Below are positions 17,501 to 24,597 of a stretch of DNA of 64,000 bases, in pieces. This DNA is from Bowmanella denitrificans. GTDB lineage: Bacteria > Pseudomonadota > Gammaproteobacteria > Enterobacterales > Alteromonadaceae. Each line of letters begins with the position of its first letter. The stretch's first letter is position 1. The stretch covers positions 1 to 64,000 of the forward strand of contig NZ_BAAAEI010000008.1 of NCBI RefSeq assembly GCF_039522935.1, written 5' to 3'. The notes under the pieces were generated by a model that was not told where the DNA came from, did no database searches, and saw only the letters and a program-made list of their open reading frames with translations. The translations under genes and the position numbers were made by a program.

Positions 17501-17717
17501 TAATATTGGCAAGCGGATAGGTTATCTGCTGTTCCACCAGTTCCGGGCTTTGCCCGGCATATGGGGTTTTAATAATCACCTGTACGTCGGATAAGTCAGG
17601 AATGGCATCAACATTCAGGCCACGCATGGCCTGCCAGCCAGCCATAGCCAGTAAAGCGCTGATTAATAACACCAGCAGACGCTGACGAATGGCCAGCTCA
17701 ATTAATTTGCTCAGCAT
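14577..17717 (-). CDS. cusA: CusA/CzcA-family RND heavy-metal efflux transporter
   Basis: This 1046-residue inner-membrane pump has the RND architecture: TM1 near the N-terminus, two large periplasmic loops (about residues 35-335 and 560-860), and 11 further membrane helices. Similarity is strongest to copper/silver CusA: GRAETATDPAPLTMLETTIQLKP and RIDMLSTGIKTPLG conserve two methionines corresponding to metal ligands. The third expected methionine, in the AVGGxxV segment, is not at the usual place (AVGGAKVSEM). It follows cusB by nine bases. No outer-membrane channel gene or CusF-like chaperone is present next to it. Confidence 0.93.
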   Translation of the reverse strand: MLSKLIELAIRQRLLVLLISALLAMAGWQAMRGLNVDAIPDLSDVQVIIKTPYAGQSPELVEQQITYPLANIMMAVPGATSVRGFSFYGDSYLYVLFEDGTDIYWARSRVLEYLNQAASQLPEGVQPQLGPDASGVGWVYQYALVDNSGNWDLADLKSLQDWFLKQELQSVSGVAEVATVGGMTRTYQIVLDPLKLANYQMSVQQVIEALQSHNGETGGASVEMAEAEYMIRVRGYLESIADIQAIPLGKRNAANIPLQIKDVAEVRLGPQLRRGIAELNGQGEVVGGIIVMRSGENARQVIDRVKARLNELKASLPDGVDIVPTYDRSAFIQRSVDNLSDKLLMEILLVSVVLMLFLWHLGSIMVAVLVLPLALLSAFILMRVLGISANIMSLGGIAIAIGALVDAAIVMIENLHKHLEQFDAKHGRRPNRAEHWQQVSQACRQVGPALFMSLLIITLSFFPVFVLEGQEGRLFTPLALTKSFAMAAAALLAVTLVPVLMGYWVRGKIVPEHKNLLSRGLIALYRPLLNKALAWPKTCLLLAVLLLASGYYPWQQLGKEFMPQIDEGDLLYMPTTLPGISAGKAAQLLQQTDRLIAQIPEVKSVFGKIGRAETATDPAPLTMLETTIQLKPQAQWRPGMTLDKVIAQLQATVKFPGLTNAWVQPIKTRIDMLSTGIKTPLGLKIAGPDLAQIEQIGVQVEQLLRQLPATRSVYSERVAAGRYLDIQPNLQALGEHGISLAELQALIRTAVGGAKVSEMVKGNERYPVNVRVEAQYRQDLDALASLPISTAQGIFVPLSALASLQIQDGPAMIKSENARQVGWTFVDIQDLSVGEYLTQAKALLDNQLVLPARYSVQWSGQYESIKRVEGKLVQLVPLTLLLSLVLLYLTLSSWQQSLVVMLTLPIALCGSLWLIWWLGFNLSIAVVVGMIALAGVAAEFGVVMYLYLNQAWQDSALRCQRGLYQAVVAGAVQRIRPKAMTVITILASLLPIMLTQGTGHEVMQRIAAPMLGGMILAPLVSLFVIPVIFYMLERRQSDLVRTSATT

Positions 17718-17726
17718 GTCAGGCTC

Positions 17727-18968
17727 CTAGTGGTTATGGCCAGCGCCTTCCAGGCGCTGCATACCTGCGGCCAGGCTGGCCTCGGAATCAAGCAAAAACT
17801 GACCTGACACTACCACTTCTTCACCTTCTGCCAGACCAGACAAAATCTCAACCCGTCCTCTGGCCTGCATGCCGGTTTGTACTTTTCGCACCGTGAAACT
17901 GTCGTCGCTACTTTTAACCACCACACGCTGCCCTTCGCCGGTTTGAATCACTGCTTGCTTATCAATCACTAACACATCGCGTAAAGGGCCACCAAAAATG
18001 GCAACATCTGCTGTCATGCCGGGTTTAATGCGCTCAAGAGGATTATTGACACTGAGCCGCACTTTGAGGCTGCGCGTGACCGGGTCCAGTTGGGGGTAGA
18101 TATAATCAATATTGGCTTCCAGGGCATGTACACCCAATGCCGCCAAACTGATCTCGGCAGGTTTGCCGAGCTTAAGCCAGTCAAACTGACTTTCAAATAC
18201 GTCGGCTATCACCCAAAGCTTTTGCAAATCGGAAATGGCCAGCATCTCCACATCCGGGGTCACATACATACCGTGTCGAACGTTCAACGCGGTAATAACA
18301 CCGGATTGCTGGGCATAAAAAGGCACAGTGTAAAGTGCACGACCCGACTTCTCGATTCCGCTTATGACCTTTTCATCAATGCCCAGCAAACTGAGCCGCA
18401 ATCTGGCCTGCTGCAGCAAACTGGCCCGGGATGCACCAGAGGCGTTGTGTAATACCTGCAGATAATCATCCTGGGCTACCACCAGTTCCGGCGAGTACAG
18501 GGTAAACAGCAGTTCCCCCTGCTCGACCCGCTCACCTACGGCATGGGCGGTCAGTTGTTCCAGCCACCCTGATGCCCGCGGGTGCACATGATGAATAGAC
18601 GATTGATCAAAACTAACTGTTCCCAGTGTCTTGATGTATTTCCACAAATCGTCGCGTTCAACCATTGCAGTTTTCACTGACATGGCCTGTTGAATTTGTC
18701 CGCTGACCCGGATAGAGGGTCCATCATCCTCGGCACTGCTGCTCAAGGTTACTGGCTCCAATGCCATACCACAGATGGGGCAGTTGCCCGGATGATCCTT
18801 AACGATATGGCTGTGCATAGGACAAACATAACGTACCTGCCCAAAGACCGCATCGACCTGCGATGTGGGACTGTCATGCTGACTTGCATGGTTGTGATGC
18901 TGCGCTGCCACAGTGGGACCAATGACCAGTAAGCTGCCAAGCAAACCAGCGAAAATAATTGATTTCAT
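17727..18968 (-). CDS. cusB: CusB-family periplasmic adaptor of metal efflux
   Basis: Membrane-fusion subunit that links the RND pump to an outer-membrane channel. The 413 residues contain a signal peptide (1-22), a His-rich stretch HHNHASQHD, a heavy-metal-binding domain of the YHS/HMBD type (YVCPMHSHIVKDHPGNCPIC, residues 47-66, then GMALEP), and the barrel-sandwich and alpha-hairpin parts (about 105-330) ending in a C-terminal domain. Cys, Met and His ligands suit copper or silver. It precedes cusA directly and lies 36 bases after a small Cys-rich gene. Confidence 0.92.
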   Translation of the reverse strand: MKSIIFAGLLGSLLVIGPTVAAQHHNHASQHDSPTSQVDAVFGQVRYVCPMHSHIVKDHPGNCPICGMALEPVTLSSSAEDDGPSIRVSGQIQQAMSVKTAMVERDDLWKYIKTLGTVSFDQSSIHHVHPRASGWLEQLTAHAVGERVEQGELLFTLYSPELVVAQDDYLQVLHNASGASRASLLQQARLRLSLLGIDEKVISGIEKSGRALYTVPFYAQQSGVITALNVRHGMYVTPDVEMLAISDLQKLWVIADVFESQFDWLKLGKPAEISLAALGVHALEANIDYIYPQLDPVTRSLKVRLSVNNPLERIKPGMTADVAIFGGPLRDVLVIDKQAVIQTGEGQRVVVKSSDDSFTVRKVQTGMQARGRVEILSGLAEGEEVVVSGQFLLDSEASLAAGMQRLEGAGHNH

Positions 18969-19004
18969 AAATACTCCTGAATAAGCAAAAAAATAGTGAC
19001 GAGC

Positions 19005-19340
19005 TTATTCAGTGTTTTTGGGAGGGCGAAAAAGCGGGTCCGATTGAATCCAATGGATGGTTTGAATAAAACGGCTCCTTTCCCCCTGCATAGCGGGAAA
19101 TAAACCACAGAGATGGCCAAGGGGTAGGGCCGGGCTGACGCAGTGGCTTGCGCAACTGGCCTGATCGCAACCTTCGCAGCATTCAGCATCCGCCTCTTCT
19201 GCATCGGCACTTCCATCGCAGCAGTCATGGGACATAGCCACATCAGCACTTTGCGATATCGGCATTGAGGTGACGTCGGCCGCCACAGGCCAAGCCGTGG
19301 CAAGCATCACTATCAGCATAAAACGGGTAAAAAGTTTCAC
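19005..19340 (-). CDS. Small exported Cys-rich protein of the metal-efflux cluster
   Basis: I do not recognise a named family. With the GTG at 19338-19340 (AAGAAGGG lies five bases upstream) the product has 111 residues and a clear signal peptide (MKLFTRFMLIVMLATAWPVAA). The mature part has eight cysteines between residues 40 and 78 (CC at 40-41 and 54-55, then 58, 63, 67, 78) plus His and Met, in an acidic background. Position directly upstream of cusBA suggests a periplasmic metal-binding or sensing role; this is inference. A longer in-frame GTG start exists seven codons upstream. Confidence 0.7.
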   Translation of the reverse strand: MKLFTRFMLIVMLATAWPVAADVTSMPISQSADVAMSHDCCDGSADAEEADAECCEGCDQASCASHCVSPALPLGHLCGLFPAMQGERSRFIQTIHWIQSDPLFRPPKNTE

Positions 19341-19504
19341 ATGCCCTTCTTGTATTGCCACTTACGCCAATGGGGTTTAAACAGGCTATGGTAAAGCATA
19401 ACAAAGCCACTCAAGGTAAAAAGCCAGGCGCCTATGGTCAAATTGATTAACAAAGGGTTATTAAAATCCTGTCGGTCTTTAAAGTCCAGAATATGTAACA
19501 TCCA
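19337..19504 (-). pseudogene. Remnant of a PepSY-type membrane protein (C-terminal end)
   Basis: Reading the minus strand from 19504 gives WMLHILDFKDRQDFNNPLLI followed by a hydrophobic segment (GAWLFTLSGFVMLYH) and a basic end to a TGA at 19337-19339. This is the usual C-terminal pattern of PepSY-associated transmembrane proteins (LH-x-hydrophobic-D, FNNPLLI, final helix, basic tail). Immediately upstream the frame is closed by a TGA and no further homologous coding is visible, so this is a truncated or frameshifted relic. Its stop overlaps the GTG of the Cys-rich gene, which suggests it was once the first gene of the cus operon. Confidence 0.6.
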
Positions 19505-19801
19505 GAAAAATCAAACAACCGCCAAAATTACATACCAAGCCCTGTTTGAACATTGCATGCAACATAGCAATAACCAGGGACTTTGTGAATCTATCGCAAG
19601 GTATCAGCCCACCAGCCTAAAGCTTGCCACTATGTCAGGCTCAAGTACTTTGCGAAAAAAAATCATATATGCATAGCAGGCCAGCAAAATTCACTCTGGT
19701 TAACAATTGCACAAAGCAGGGTTTTCATTGAATATAGAAACAGGACTGTTGTGCATATGGTCGGCAACAGGGATAACGATCGACCAACAACGAGGATAAT
19801 C
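19505..19801. other. Intergenic region upstream of exbD
   Basis: About 300 bases without a supported gene. Short open frames are present on both strands but have no recognisable family pattern. It holds the remaining upstream part of the decayed PepSY gene, if any, and presumably the promoter of exbD. Confidence 0.5.
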
Positions 19802-20203
19802 ATGAAGAAGAAACACAATAGAGAGTCTGAAGATGCCAATATTGATATGACGCCGATGCTGGATATCGTCTTTATCATGTTGATCTTCTTTATCGTAACC
19901 ACGTCATTCGTTAAAGAAAAAGGGCTAATCGTGAATCGTCCTGATGATGCCCAGAAAAGCAATAAACCCAGCAAGAACGTTTCTATCAAAATTGACGCTA
20001 ATGGCTTTGTTTATATGAATGGTCGGCAGATCGATATTGAACGGGTCGAAGCCAATATTCAGAGTTTTCTGGCGGAAAATATTACCGAAAATGCGGTGAT
20101 TCAGGCGGACAAAGAAACCAAACATGGTGTGGTAGTCAGGGTACTAGACCAGGCATCCAGGGCTGGCTTGCCAAGACTGTCGGTAATGGTGGATAAGGAA
20201 TAA
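19802..20203 (+). CDS. exbD: ExbD/TolR-family biopolymer transport protein
   Basis: The 133-residue protein has the ExbD layout: short polar N-terminus, one membrane helix (about 19-37) preceded by NIDMTPMLDIVFIMLIFF, and a periplasmic domain with DANGFVYMNGRQI and VVVRVLDQASRAGLPRLSVM. Asp21 is the conserved proton-path aspartate of the family. The ATG at 19802 is chosen because of GAGG a few bases upstream. No exbB or tonB is next to it. It ends two bases before the convergent TonB-dependent receptor gene, with no terminator between them. Confidence 0.9.
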   Translation: MKKKHNRESEDANIDMTPMLDIVFIMLIFFIVTTSFVKEKGLIVNRPDDAQKSNKPSKNVSIKIDANGFVYMNGRQIDIERVEANIQSFLAENITENAVIQADKETKHGVVVRVLDQASRAGLPRLSVMVDKE

Positions 20204-20205
20204 CA

Positions 20206-22179
20206 CTAAAAGCTCAACTGATAGCCCAGAATAAGTTGCCTGCGTTCCCCCGGCATTGCCAGGTTGCTTAGCCTGGGCTCATAGACCTGATATTGTTTAT
20301 CAAACAAGTTGGTCAACGATAGCGTCAACACCTGTTTTTCTTGCCATTGCCAGCGCCCCTGAAAATTGATTAGGCTATAGGCCGACTGATGAAATCCCTG
20401 TTCACCCACCGCCGACCGCCACAGGGCATCCAGGTTCAAACTCAGGGATTCCTGCTGATAGCCGAGGCGAAGCTGACCATAGTGTTTGAAGCTGGCATTA
20501 AACGGGTTATCGAATAAAAGCGTGTAGTTAAGCTGCCCTTCCCAATGCTCGTTCAGTTTCCAGTTCAGGCTGGTTTCCACACCCCGTATTTCATGCTCAT
20601 CGGTATTGGCAAAGGTAAAGCGACTGCCTCCTTCCACGGCCACTTTATTAACAAAGTCCTGCATTTTGTTGCGAAACAGCACGGTTTCCCATTGCGTATT
20701 GCTGCCCTGCCAGCGCCAGATGGCCTCCAGTGTGGCAATCTTCTCTTGTTGTAACAGAGGATTGCCTTGGGTGACATTGTCACTGGAAAAAAGCTCATTG
20801 GTGGTGGGGGTGCGAAAGGCTTCGCCATATTGCAGACGTAAACTGTGCGTATCGTTAAGCTGATGAATCAGGGCAAAACGTGGTGACCAGTTGGCTGCCA
20901 GCCTCTGTACTTTGTCATAACGACTGCCCAGATACAGCAGCCAGTCATCCGCAGCCTGCCACTGTAGTTGCAAATAAGCGCTGCGACTGTTCTGACTGGC
21001 CAGCAAACTGTCAAATGCATCTACCTGCCTGAATGCACTAATACCGCCAAGATAAGCACTGTCAGAAAGAACAAACTCTCCGCCCTGCAGATGGGTGGTC
21101 AGTGCGCCTGCCTGATGCTGTTCGGCGTTTAACAGAATCACCCCGGCATTTAACTCCCAGCCTGGCATCAATGGCTTTAACCAATCTGTACTAAGTTGCA
21201 GGTTACGGGTCACCCAATTGGGTCCGTTAAAGAAATCCGCTGCCAGCAAACCAGGTTGCGCTTCCACCAGCAGCCCGGCACTGGCAATGCGATGTTCGCT
21301 AATATCCAAGCTGGAACTCAAAGCGCCGCTGTCATCCTGCCACCAGTGTAAGCCTGCCTCCAGGCCCAGATTTTCCGACTCATACCTGTTGTTGTCGCTG
21401 GCACCGCCCAGATTGATATAACCGTTCATACTGGTTTTATTGTAACGACTACGCAGGTGCCAGCGCTGCCCCTGCACACCAAGTTGTACAAACAGGCTCT
21501 GGCGTGGGTCATTGATAGTCAGATCGTTAAAGTTGTGTGCGGCCCCCCCATGGCGCTGCACATCCAGCAATAGTTGCCAATTCAGGCCGGCCCACTGTGG
21601 ATGTAATGTCAGGGTGGCGCCGCGGCTGGCATTGCTGCCAAGGCGGGCTGAAAGCAGATTATCGTCCTGACGGGTGATGAGATTCACTACCCCCATAAAA
21701 GCATTACTGCCATACAACGCCGAACCCGGCCCACGAATCACTTCCACCCGCTCAGCCAGGCTTAGAGGAATATAGGGGCTATATACTGACGCCTTACCAA
21801 AGGAAATTTCGTTGATACGCTGGCCGTCCACCATAAACAGCACATAGCCGTTGTCGAGGTAGACCCCGCGGGCGTGTTCTTTTGGCACCGCGCCCACCCA
21901 GTCGCCTCTGGTGACCTGAAAACCCGGCACATAATTAAGAAGGTCGTACAGATTGTCGACTGCCAGCCGGTCCAGCATTTGCCGGGTAAACAGAGTAACA
22001 GTGGACGGTGAAGCTTGCAGTGCAACGGATTCTTTGGCGGAAATACTGATCTGCTGTTCCAGCAGTTCATCGAAGGTGAGATTAAACAGCGCGTCCACAT
22101 CCTGAGCTCTGGCGTCCTTACCTATCAGGCTGCTCAGCGAGAACATGGCCAAATACAGGAAAAAACCAACAAAACGCAT
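20206..22179 (-). CDS. TonB-dependent outer-membrane receptor
   Basis: A 657-residue receptor with a signal peptide (about 1-25), a TonB-interacting N-terminal segment (FDELLEQQISISAKE), a plug domain (about 45-165, with VEVIRGPGSALYGSNAFMGVVNLITR) and a beta-barrel to the C-terminal Phe (LILGYQLSF), as required for outer-membrane insertion. The ligand cannot be told from sequence; the compact size fits the siderophore/vitamin/metal-complex class. No Fur box is evident upstream. Neighbours are an ExbD gene and copper-type efflux genes, so a metal-related substrate is possible but unproven. Confidence 0.92.
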   Translation of the reverse strand: MRFVGFFLYLAMFSLSSLIGKDARAQDVDALFNLTFDELLEQQISISAKESVALQASPSTVTLFTRQMLDRLAVDNLYDLLNYVPGFQVTRGDWVGAVPKEHARGVYLDNGYVLFMVDGQRINEISFGKASVYSPYIPLSLAERVEVIRGPGSALYGSNAFMGVVNLITRQDDNLLSARLGSNASRGATLTLHPQWAGLNWQLLLDVQRHGGAAHNFNDLTINDPRQSLFVQLGVQGQRWHLRSRYNKTSMNGYINLGGASDNNRYESENLGLEAGLHWWQDDSGALSSSLDISEHRIASAGLLVEAQPGLLAADFFNGPNWVTRNLQLSTDWLKPLMPGWELNAGVILLNAEQHQAGALTTHLQGGEFVLSDSAYLGGISAFRQVDAFDSLLASQNSRSAYLQLQWQAADDWLLYLGSRYDKVQRLAANWSPRFALIHQLNDTHSLRLQYGEAFRTPTTNELFSSDNVTQGNPLLQQEKIATLEAIWRWQGSNTQWETVLFRNKMQDFVNKVAVEGGSRFTFANTDEHEIRGVETSLNWKLNEHWEGQLNYTLLFDNPFNASFKHYGQLRLGYQQESLSLNLDALWRSAVGEQGFHQSAYSLINFQGRWQWQEKQVLTLSLTNLFDKQYQVYEPRLSNLAMPGERRQLILGYQLSF

Positions 22180-22245
22180 TGAACAGCTAAACCTTTCAAA
22201 CCTGCCTGTTGTGAGTCTGTGTCAGAATTAACTAAATTACAACAA

Positions 22246-22272
22246 ACAAAAAGGCGGGCCGTTTGGCCCGCC
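22246..22272 (-). terminator. Terminator of the prolyl oligopeptidase gene
   Basis: Stem GGCGGGCC/GGCCCGCC with a four-base loop, followed on the minus strand by a T-rich tract (TTTTTGTTTG). Confidence 0.88.
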
Positions 22273-22327
22273 ATCAGAAACTGCTTACAGTTTAACGGCA
22301 GGATTATGCAAATCCTGCTGCCCGCGT

Positions 22328-24475
22328 TTACAGTGACTTAATACCCATATTGTACAAAGCAAAGGAGTACATATCGGCGTACAGCTCAATTTGCTTGGTG
22401 GTAGGGGTACCCGCTCCATGCCCGGCATTGGTTTCAATGCGGATCAGGGTCGGGTTAGTACCGGCCTGTTTGGCCTGCAATTCGGCCGCAAACTTAAAGG
22501 AATGCGCTGGCACCACACGATCATCATGATCTCCGGTGGTGACTAACGTGGCAGGATACTGCACCCCCGCCTTCACATTGTGCACCGGTGAGTAGCCCTT
22601 AAGGTAGCTAAACATCTCTTTGCTGTCTTCTGCCGTGCCATAGTCATAAGCCCAGCCCGCCCCGGCGGTAAAGGTGTGATAACGCAACATATCCAGCACT
22701 CCCACCTGTGGAATGGCAACCTTAAACAGCTCAGGACGCTGAGTCATTACCGCCCCCACCAGCAAACCACCGTTCGAACCGCCTCTTACCATCAGGTGGC
22801 TGGCGTCGGTGTACTTGTTGTCAATCAGGTATTCAGCGGCGGCAATAAAATCATCAAACACATTTTGCTTTTGCATTTGTGTGCCGGCTTTATGCCATGC
22901 TTTGCCATATTCGCCGCCACCACGCAGGTTAGCCACGGCCAGCACGCCGCCCAGATCCAGCCACCCCGCCCAGGCTGGCGAGAAACCCGGGGTAATACTG
23001 GCATTAAAACCACCGTAACCATAAAGTTGGGTAGGATTGGTGCCATCCAGCTTAGTGCCTTTTTTGTAGGTGATAATCATAGGTACCTTGGTACCATCCT
23101 TGGAATGGTAGAATACCTGTTTGGATTCATAAGCCTCACTGTCAAAGGCAACCTTAGGCCGATAGTACACATCAGATACGCCAGTCTGGGGATCAAAGGC
23201 AAAGATGGTGTTTGGCATGGTGTAGTTGCCGAAATAGTAGTACACCAGTTTATCTTCTTTCTTGGCCCCAAAGCCGCCGACACTGCCGACACCCGGCAGT
23301 TCTACGGTACGCACCTGTTTGCCCTGATAGTCATACTGAATAACCTTGGAAATGGCATCCACCATGTACTCAGCGTACAGATATCCCGCGCCGGTATTGA
23401 TGGTCAGAACATTTTCGGTTTCAGGAATAAAGTCCTGCCAGTTTTCCACCCCAGGGCTTGTCGCGCTGACCTTAACAATTTTTTTGTTCGGCGCATTGAG
23501 GTTGGTCACCAGCAGCAGCTCCTCACCCAGACTTTCTACCACCGAGGTGTCTGAATCGGTGTGATCAAGCACGGTGACCAGCTCACTGTCTGGTTTTTGC
23601 AAATCTCGGATATAGAGTTTGTTGCCCGAGGTGGATACAGCGGCTTCCACCACCAGATATCTGTCATCTTCGGTTACGTAAGCGCCAACATAGCGATGCT
23701 TTTCAGCCTCTGTGCCACCATACACCAATTCATCATTAGTCTGCGGCTGCCCAAGTTTATGATAGTAGAGTTTATGTTGATCTGTTTTGGCCGACAGCTC
23801 ACTGCCTTCAGGCTTGTCATAACTTGAATAATAGAAGCCTTCATTGCCATACCAGGCGATACCGCTGAACTTGATATCCACCAGTGGCGCTTCCAGCTGT
23901 GCTTTGTTTTGAGTATCGATAACAATGACTTTACGCCAGTCACTACCACCTTCAGAGATGGAATAGGCCAGCTTACTGCCGTCCTTGGAAAAACTCAGCC
24001 CCGCCAGCGAGGTCGTGCCATCCTCGCTGAACTGATTCGGGTCCAGAAACACTTCTGTATTGCCGTCTTTATCGGTTCGATACAACACCGACTGATTTTG
24101 CAGACCATCATTTTTAAAGAAATAGGTATAATCGCCTTCTTTAAATGGGGCACCAACCCGCTCGTAGTTCCAAAGCTTGGTAATGCGCTGTTTGGCCTCA
24201 TCCCTGTATGGGATGTTGTCCAGATAAGCAAAAGTCACCTGATTTTGTGCCTTTACCCATTCGGCTGTTTCGTCACTGCGGTCATCCTCAAGCCAGCGGT
24301 AAGGGTCGGCTACCTGCTCACCAAAGTATTCATCTACCTGAGTTGACTGACGGGTTTGGACATAGTTGATTGTCGGCTGCGTGGCCTGCATAGGTTTCTC
24401 TGCTGTTTCGCTGGGTGGCTGTGAACAACCAGCCAGCATAGAGGTGGCCAGTAAGGCCGGAAGAAGCTGTTTCAT
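22328..24475 (-). CDS. Prolyl oligopeptidase family lipoprotein (S9A)
   Basis: A serine peptidase that cuts short peptides after proline. The start at 24475 (AGGGA upstream) gives 715 residues with a lipoprotein signal ending LAGC (Cys17), so the enzyme is probably membrane anchored in the periplasm, unlike cytosolic relatives. N-terminal beta-propeller about residues 45-455, then the alpha/beta-hydrolase domain with Ser567 in GGSNGG, Asp652 in GDHDDRVVP and His686 in NAGHGAG: the complete triad. The N-terminal ADPYRWLED motif is typical of S9A. It stands alone with its own terminator. Confidence 0.94.
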   Translation of the reverse strand: MKQLLPALLATSMLAGCSQPPSETAEKPMQATQPTINYVQTRQSTQVDEYFGEQVADPYRWLEDDRSDETAEWVKAQNQVTFAYLDNIPYRDEAKQRITKLWNYERVGAPFKEGDYTYFFKNDGLQNQSVLYRTDKDGNTEVFLDPNQFSEDGTTSLAGLSFSKDGSKLAYSISEGGSDWRKVIVIDTQNKAQLEAPLVDIKFSGIAWYGNEGFYYSSYDKPEGSELSAKTDQHKLYYHKLGQPQTNDELVYGGTEAEKHRYVGAYVTEDDRYLVVEAAVSTSGNKLYIRDLQKPDSELVTVLDHTDSDTSVVESLGEELLLVTNLNAPNKKIVKVSATSPGVENWQDFIPETENVLTINTGAGYLYAEYMVDAISKVIQYDYQGKQVRTVELPGVGSVGGFGAKKEDKLVYYYFGNYTMPNTIFAFDPQTGVSDVYYRPKVAFDSEAYESKQVFYHSKDGTKVPMIITYKKGTKLDGTNPTQLYGYGGFNASITPGFSPAWAGWLDLGGVLAVANLRGGGEYGKAWHKAGTQMQKQNVFDDFIAAAEYLIDNKYTDASHLMVRGGSNGGLLVGAVMTQRPELFKVAIPQVGVLDMLRYHTFTAGAGWAYDYGTAEDSKEMFSYLKGYSPVHNVKAGVQYPATLVTTGDHDDRVVPAHSFKFAAELQAKQAGTNPTLIRIETNAGHGAGTPTTKQIELYADMYSFALYNMGIKSL

Positions 24476-24543
24476 TAAGATTCCCTGTTGTTGTAGTTTT
24501 GTGGGCCTTAATTTACCTTGATTGAAAGGTTTTAAAAGCCATA

Positions 24544-24571
24544 AAAAGCAAAAAGGCACCAAAAAGGTGCC
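24544..24571 (-). terminator. Terminator of the pyruvate dehydrogenase operon
   Basis: Stem GGCACC/GGTGCC with a five-base loop and a minus-strand T tract, 27 bases after the lpd stop. Confidence 0.85.
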
Positions 24572-24597
24572 TTCACAAGGTAAAGCAATGCTGACGC

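Noticed and set aside
19434..19676. Plus-strand open frame of 80 codons upstream of exbD
   Set aside because: No family pattern or ribosome binding site, and it overlaps the PepSY remnant on the other strand.
22180..22245. Fur box upstream of the TonB-dependent receptor
   Set aside because: No stretch close to the GATAATGATAATCATTATC consensus is visible.
22676..23554. Long plus-strand open frame of 292 codons
   Set aside because: It lies antisense inside the prolyl oligopeptidase gene, whose motifs are complete; the frame is a codon-bias shadow.
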